DNA of 9,948 nucleotides, taken from Bryobacterales bacterium. GTDB lineage: Bacteria > Acidobacteriota > Terriglobia > Bryobacterales > Bryobacteraceae. The stretch spans positions 6,446-16,393 of the forward strand of contig PLRZ01000153.1 in NCBI GenBank assembly GCA_003164075.1, given 5' to 3'. Numbering within the stretch: the stretch's first letter is position 1; every line of letters begins with the position of its first letter. The notes beneath the pieces were generated by a model, which did not search any database, was not told where the DNA came from, and was given only the letters and a program-made list of their open reading frames with translations. Below, one piece after another: positions 6,843-9,948 of this stretch. Made by a program: the position numbers and the translations under genes.

Positions 6843-7718
6843 TCATGCCCCTTTTGACAATTTCTTGTAAACCGCCGGACCCGCCGTCGCCACGACGAAC
6901 GCCGCCGTGGCGCCAGCCGCCAGATCGACCGTGTAATGGTATCGAAGATAAACTGTAGCAAAAATGAGGAACGGAGTGTAAGCCAAATAGATCCTGAACC
7001 ACCGCTTCGATACCACCCGGCTGCCCCAGCAGGCTAGCAAGGTCAGTTCCGTGTGGCCGCTCGGAAAGCAGTCGTAATGGTACGATTCCAGCTTGTCGAG
7101 CCCGTCCTGCATGCTCCGGAATAACCACAATCCCTGCAAGGGGATGTGCTGCAAACTCGCAAGCAAATACCGCGGCCCCCGCGCCGGCACGAAAATGTAG
7201 CCTGCGTACGAGACCATGTAGCCCACCGCAATTAAAAACGCATAATATTGGAACTCTACGAAACGGCCCTTGCGCCACAACAGCAGCGCCACCAATATGA
7301 CGGCTGGAAGAAACAATGTGTACAGCAGTTGCTCCCACTCGGTGAGCGCCCGCGACTGAATCCGCTCCAGCCAGACGCAGGGATTGGCACTCCAGATCCG
7401 GAAATCCAGATTGGCCAGCCACCGGTCCGAGACTTGCCGGGAAATGTCGTTTTGCCGCACGGCCGGAATGAGCAGGGCCATTTCTTTGTAGAAGTAACCT
7501 ACGTATGGCAGCGGATACCAGTTCCGGAAAAGCCAGGAGGTGCGGTTGGGCCGCTTCACCTCGAAGACGACCAGGGCCGCCCCCAGAATATGCCAGACCA
7601 GCAGGCCGGGCGCCTGTGGAAGCGTGTTCCACCAGCCGAGGACCACCAGGCCGGTCAGAAAAAAATAGCCCAGGATTACCTTGTCGACAGGCCAGAAACG
7701 TGTGCCGGCAGGCATCAT
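6843..7718 (-). CDS. PAP2/Aur1-like membrane phosphotransferase or lipid phosphatase
   Basis: A 291-residue inner-membrane protein with about six hydrophobic helices, for example VILGYFFLTGLVVLGWW, LLYTLFLPAVILVALLLW, FLIAVGYMVSYAGYIFV and FRIYLAYTPFLIFATVYL. Three catalytic PAP2 signatures are seen in order: PARGPRY (178-184), FPSGHTE (H222) and YLRYHYTVD (H261, D265), the last resembling the Aur1/inositol-phosphorylceramide synthase subgroup. The chemistry is transfer of a phosphoryl headgroup to, or removal of phosphate from, a lipid. Given the operon, ceramide headgroup transfer or ceramide/long-chain-base phosphate hydrolysis is the most reasonable inference. The start is uncertain: ATG 7718 (or 7715) precedes the first helix, but TTG 7763 would leave only 16 bases to the upstream stop and two neighbours use TTG. 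Neither has a clear ribosome site. Confidence 0.8.
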   Translation of the reverse strand: MMPAGTRFWPVDKVILGYFFLTGLVVLGWWNTLPQAPGLLVWHILGAALVVFEVKRPNRTSWLFRNWYPLPYVGYFYKEMALLIPAVRQNDISRQVSDRWLANLDFRIWSANPCVWLERIQSRALTEWEQLLYTLFLPAVILVALLLWRKGRFVEFQYYAFLIAVGYMVSYAGYIFVPARGPRYLLASLQHIPLQGLWLFRSMQDGLDKLESYHYDCFPSGHTELTLLACWGSRVVSKRWFRIYLAYTPFLIFATVYLRYHYTVDLAAGATAAFVVATAGPAVYKKLSKGA

Positions 7719-7779
7719 GAACGCCGGCCCAATGCCGCAGCGCCGGAAGGGCAATCGCCCCAACCCGCACCACGGAATC

Positions 7780-8745
7780 TTAGTATTTGAGCCAACCGGC
7801 CTCCTTGTACCAAGCTAGGGTTTTGGCCAAGCCGGCGGCGAGCGGCGTTGGCGCTTCAAAACCGAAGTCCGCGGCAGCGCGCGTAGGGTCACACGTCCAA
7901 AACCGGCAACAAGCTTCCGCGACCTTCTCTCGCGAGATGATAGCAGGATTCCGCGAAATGCGCGACCACATTTCGCTGAAAAATGCCACCGTATTGGCCG
8001 CCGCCACCGGTACTCGCAGCGTTCGCGGCCGGCAACCCATGATTTGCGCCGCGGTGGCGCCCAATTCCTGCCAGCTCGCCGGCTTGCGGCAGGTCAGGAA
8101 ATAGGTTCGGCCGGCGGCATTGCCGGCGCGCGCCGCGGCGCACAGGCCATCCGCCAGGTCTTCCACATAAATCGCGCTGAACCAGCGCTCGCCACCGGCT
8201 ATCTCCAGCACCAGCCCTTGGGCGATGGCTCTAAACATCTGGAAAACGTCGGTATCGCGCGGGCCATACACCACCGGCGGCCGGATAATCACGGCATCCG
8301 GAGCGAACCGGCGCGCAATTCTTTCGCCCTCCAGTTTGGATTCGCCGTAGCTGCTCACGGGATGCGGTACGGCATCCTCGTCCAGAGGGCGCCCATCGGG
8401 ACTCGGTCCGATGGCTGCCAGGCTGCTGACGTATACCAGGCGGATGGAGCGGCCTTGGAGGGCGCGTACCAGGGTTTCCGTGGCGCGGGCGTTGCCGGCG
8501 AAGTAATCGGCCTTGGATAACGCCTTGGTGACGCCCGCCAGGTGGATCACGGTATCCACCCCGTCGAGCGCCCGGTCCAAGCCCTGCCCGCCGGTCAGAT
8601 CGGCAAGGGCCGTTTCTACTCCCGCGGGCAAGCGGCGGGCGTTCGTAGTGGGCCGCACCAGACAGCGCACAGCCTCACCGCGAGCGCCGAGTTTTTCCAG
8701 AAGATGGCTGCCGACGAAGCCGGTGCCCCCGGTGACCAGTATCAT
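7780..8745 (-). CDS. cerR: NAD(P)-dependent epimerase/dehydratase family, probable ceramide reductase
   Basis: A 321-residue extended short-chain dehydrogenase. It begins with the Rossmann motif TGGTGFVG (5-12, GxxGxxG). Further on are the DLTGG acidic turn (49-53), VIHLAGVT (66-73), VYVSSLAAIG (104-113, catalytic Ser) and the active-site pair in SSYGESK (Y133, K137), then IIRPPVVYGP in the substrate-binding half. The length and extended C-terminus fit the NAD-dependent epimerase family to which Caulobacter CerR belongs. In that pathway it would reduce the 3-keto group of the oxidised ceramide after N-acylation. The ATG at 8745 shares its A with the stop of the upstream DUF3047-like gene (TAATG), implying translational coupling. 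By sequence alone a sugar epimerase, sterol dehydrogenase or flavanone-reductase-like role is equally possible; the CerR call depends on the SPT and bCerS-like neighbours. Confidence 0.7.
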   Translation of the reverse strand: MILVTGGTGFVGSHLLEKLGARGEAVRCLVRPTTNARRLPAGVETALADLTGGQGLDRALDGVDTVIHLAGVTKALSKADYFAGNARATETLVRALQGRSIRLVYVSSLAAIGPSPDGRPLDEDAVPHPVSSYGESKLEGERIARRFAPDAVIIRPPVVYGPRDTDVFQMFRAIAQGLVLEIAGGERWFSAIYVEDLADGLCAAARAGNAAGRTYFLTCRKPASWQELGATAAQIMGCRPRTLRVPVAAANTVAFFSEMWSRISRNPAIISREKVAEACCRFWTCDPTRAAADFGFEAPTPLAAGLAKTLAWYKEAGWLKY

Positions 8746-9395
8746 TATTCCGGCGTGCTACGGAAGGCCACTTCTCCGAAGTAGCTCTCCGCCACGGTGC
8801 CGGTATGCTGGGAATTAATCTGCAGTCGCAACCCCTTCACGCGCGTTACCGGCCGGCCGAAGGCGTGTTCGTAATCCGCCGCCACATTGTGGCTTTCCGC
8901 GACCCAGTGGTTGGCATCCCCGAAGCCAGACTCGCAGACCACCGCGAAAATGTGCACAAACGGGAAGGAGTTGGCGGATTGGGCGATGCCTTTGGGCGCG
9001 TTGGTATCCCAGATGTAAGCGATCACGCGATTGTCGTCGAAGGCCACCAGTACCTGGGCAGCCTGATCGTCGGTAGTAGCCCGCCGGAAATCGCCGCCGT
9101 TGGGCAACTGCGTCACCTTCCAGCGCCAAGTGAGGTATGGCATCTGGGCGGGATATACGTTCACCTTGTGCTCCAGCCCGAAAGAAGCACCGACACTTTT
9201 CAAGTGCAGGCACGGGCCGGAGTTATCCTTGCAGACACCGAATTCGGGCTGGCCATGATTCACCTTTACCTGCCAATCCATGGGCGGATGACCCGCATCC
9301 CAAGCGGCGGTATTTAAAACGACGAGGGCTAATGGCGAACTGCTGGCCTGAAAAATGAACACAAAAATAGCGCAAACTACTAAAAACGTCTTCAA
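8745..9395 (-). CDS. Secreted DUF3047-like protein, first gene of the ceramide operon
   Basis: A 216-residue protein with a signal peptide (MKTFLVVCAIFVFIFQASS) and no other membrane segment, so probably periplasmic or cell-surface. The body shows features I associate with DUF3047: LTWRWKVTQLPNGGDFR, a following DDQAAQVLVAF strand, IAYIWD, VVCESG and the NVAADYEHAFG stretch near the C-terminus. No catalytic motif is recognised and the function is unknown. The rich Trp/aromatic strand pattern suggests a beta-sandwich, which is inference. The start is TTG 9395: an in-frame TAG lies four codons upstream, no ATG or GTG precedes the signal peptide, and GCGAGG is placed 4 bases before it. It overlaps cerR by one base, so it appears to be co-transcribed with the pathway. 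Confidence 0.7.
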   Translation of the reverse strand: MKTFLVVCAIFVFIFQASSSPLALVVLNTAAWDAGHPPMDWQVKVNHGQPEFGVCKDNSGPCLHLKSVGASFGLEHKVNVYPAQMPYLTWRWKVTQLPNGGDFRRATTDDQAAQVLVAFDDNRVIAYIWDTNAPKGIAQSANSFPFVHIFAVVCESGFGDANHWVAESHNVAADYEHAFGRPVTRVKGLRLQINSQHTGTVAESYFGEVAFRSTPE

Positions 9396-9607
9396 TGAAC
9401 CTCGCTACGAAAACTAACCTTGAGACTCCATTATTACTATCGCATGAAAGCGGCGGGTTTTGCCACACTCGGGCTGCCTGCCGGTGCTGCTGCCGTTGGG
9501 TTTAAATGCGTAGTTTCCGACGTTTTTGCCGACCAAAGGCTCTGAACTCCCGAGGCACCCCGCCGTTTCGGGTGGCTTGGGAAAATGCGCTGACCCATTC
9601 CTTGCCC
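9396..9607. other. Upstream region of the ceramide operon, no gene seen
   Basis: The operon promoter should lie here, on the minus strand. A -10-like AATAAT (reverse complement of 9430-9435) sits about 35 bases before the TTG start, but no matching -35 is visible, so the promoter is unresolved. A variant of the dispersed motif, TCTGAACTCCCGA, lies at 9541-9553. GGAAAATG and CCATTCC within 9580-9601 are the left arm of an inverted repeat completed at 9850-9871 (19 of 22 positions match). Confidence 0.4.
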
Positions 9608-9675
9608 GGTGGGGCAGGCGGTGCTCGCCTGCCCTCTATCCTATTCGAGCAGCGCGCCAAATTCAGCGCGGGCGG
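9608..9675. repeat. Direct repeat copy A (68 bases) of the palindromic family
   Basis: This stretch matches 9736-9803 at 66 of 68 positions. It opens with the hairpin GGCAGGCG/CGCCTGCC around a 5-base loop (9613-9633) and ends TTCAGCGCGGGCGG, as the repeat at 2002-2108 does. The right arm begins (CTGGCAGGTGAGC) but is cut off at about 9690, where the dispersed motif TCAGAACTCC starts. Confidence 0.85.
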
Positions 9676-9694
9676 AGCTGGCAGGTGAGCGCCC

Positions 9695-9911
9695 TCAGAA
9701 CTCCTGATGTCGTGGAATTTGCAGTGAGCTTCGCAGGTGGGGCAGGCGGTGCTCGCCTGCCCTCGATCCTATTCGAGCAGCGCGCCAAATTCAGCGCGGA
9801 CGGGCAGGCGGCACCGCCTGCCCCACCTGCGAAGCTCTCGCCATCGAAAGGAATGGCTCAACCCATTTTCCCCGCCAGGCAGAAATTGCGCGGCGACATC
9901 AGGAGTTCTGA
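9695..9911. repeat. Nested inverted repeat unit (217 bases) containing copy B
   Basis: The outer ends are a perfect 18-base inverted pair: TCAGAACTCCTGATGTCG at 9695-9712 and its reverse complement at 9894-9911. Inside lies a second, perfect 27-base inverted pair (9726-9752 and 9811-9837) separated by 58 bases, which includes direct-repeat copy B (9736-9803). Each inner arm also contains the short GGCAGG../..CCTGCC hairpin (9741-9761, 9803-9822). I see no transposase and no target-site duplication next to the outer ends, so a non-autonomous element is possible but unproven. Confidence 0.8.
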
Positions 9912-9948
9912 AGTTGGAGCGGTATTCCGATTCCAGCCGGGAAAGCCG

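Noticed and set aside
5952..6857. 301-codon plus-strand frame opposite the bCerS-like gene
   Set aside because: It is an antisense shadow: no family resemblance, no ribosome site, and the opposite strand encodes a clear GNAT protein.
9769..9948. Minus-strand frame open from the right edge to a stop at 9769
   Set aside because: It runs through the inverted repeats and shows no domain; the C-terminus of a gene beyond the edge cannot be excluded but is not supported.

Overview
The window most resembles a high-GC acidobacterium of the Solibacter/Bryobacter type. Three things point there: a secreted von Willebrand factor A protein of the kind annotated as 'VWFA-related Acidobacterial domain', a PadR regulator directly upstream of a HAAS-domain membrane protein, and a small secreted protein with the 'YSAQEVTET..LPNGN' layout. 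This placement rests on family recognition, not on a search.

Left part (1-2228, genes on the minus strand): the 5' part of a small secreted protein (1-449); a two-gene unit of a PadR repressor (1557-1919) and a HAAS-domain polytopic membrane protein (549-1546, one apparent frameshift); and the padR promoter with two overlapping palindromes (1931-1967). A nested inverted repeat lies at 2002-2108.

Middle part (2229-4418): a secreted VWA protein (2229-3216, frameshifted near its 3' end); an intact AbrB/SpoVT-type antitoxin (3493-3777) overlapping a RelE-type toxin gene that is frameshifted (3761-4038); and, facing them, a decayed phosphoesterase (phospholipase C-like) relic on the minus strand (4035-4418). 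All the broken genes of the window lie between 549 and 4418.

Right part (4480-9395): an intact, tightly packed five-gene minus-strand operon, read right to left: secreted DUF3047-like protein, NAD-dependent epimerase/dehydratase-like oxidoreductase (CerR-like), PAP2/Aur1-like membrane phosphotransferase or phosphatase, GNAT-fold acyltransferase (bacterial ceramide synthase, bCerS-like), and serine palmitoyltransferase (SPT). SPT + bCerS + CerR are the three enzymes of the bacterial ceramide pathway described in Caulobacter: SPT condenses serine with an acyl donor, bCerS N-acylates, and CerR reduces the keto group. The PAP2-like protein is a natural candidate for headgroup transfer or lipid-phosphate removal, and the secreted DUF3047 protein is an unassigned extra part. 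No acyl carrier protein or acyl-CoA ligase is seen in the window.

The right edge (9396-9948) has no gene I can support. It holds a dense nest of direct and inverted repeats of the same family as the repeat at 2002-2108.
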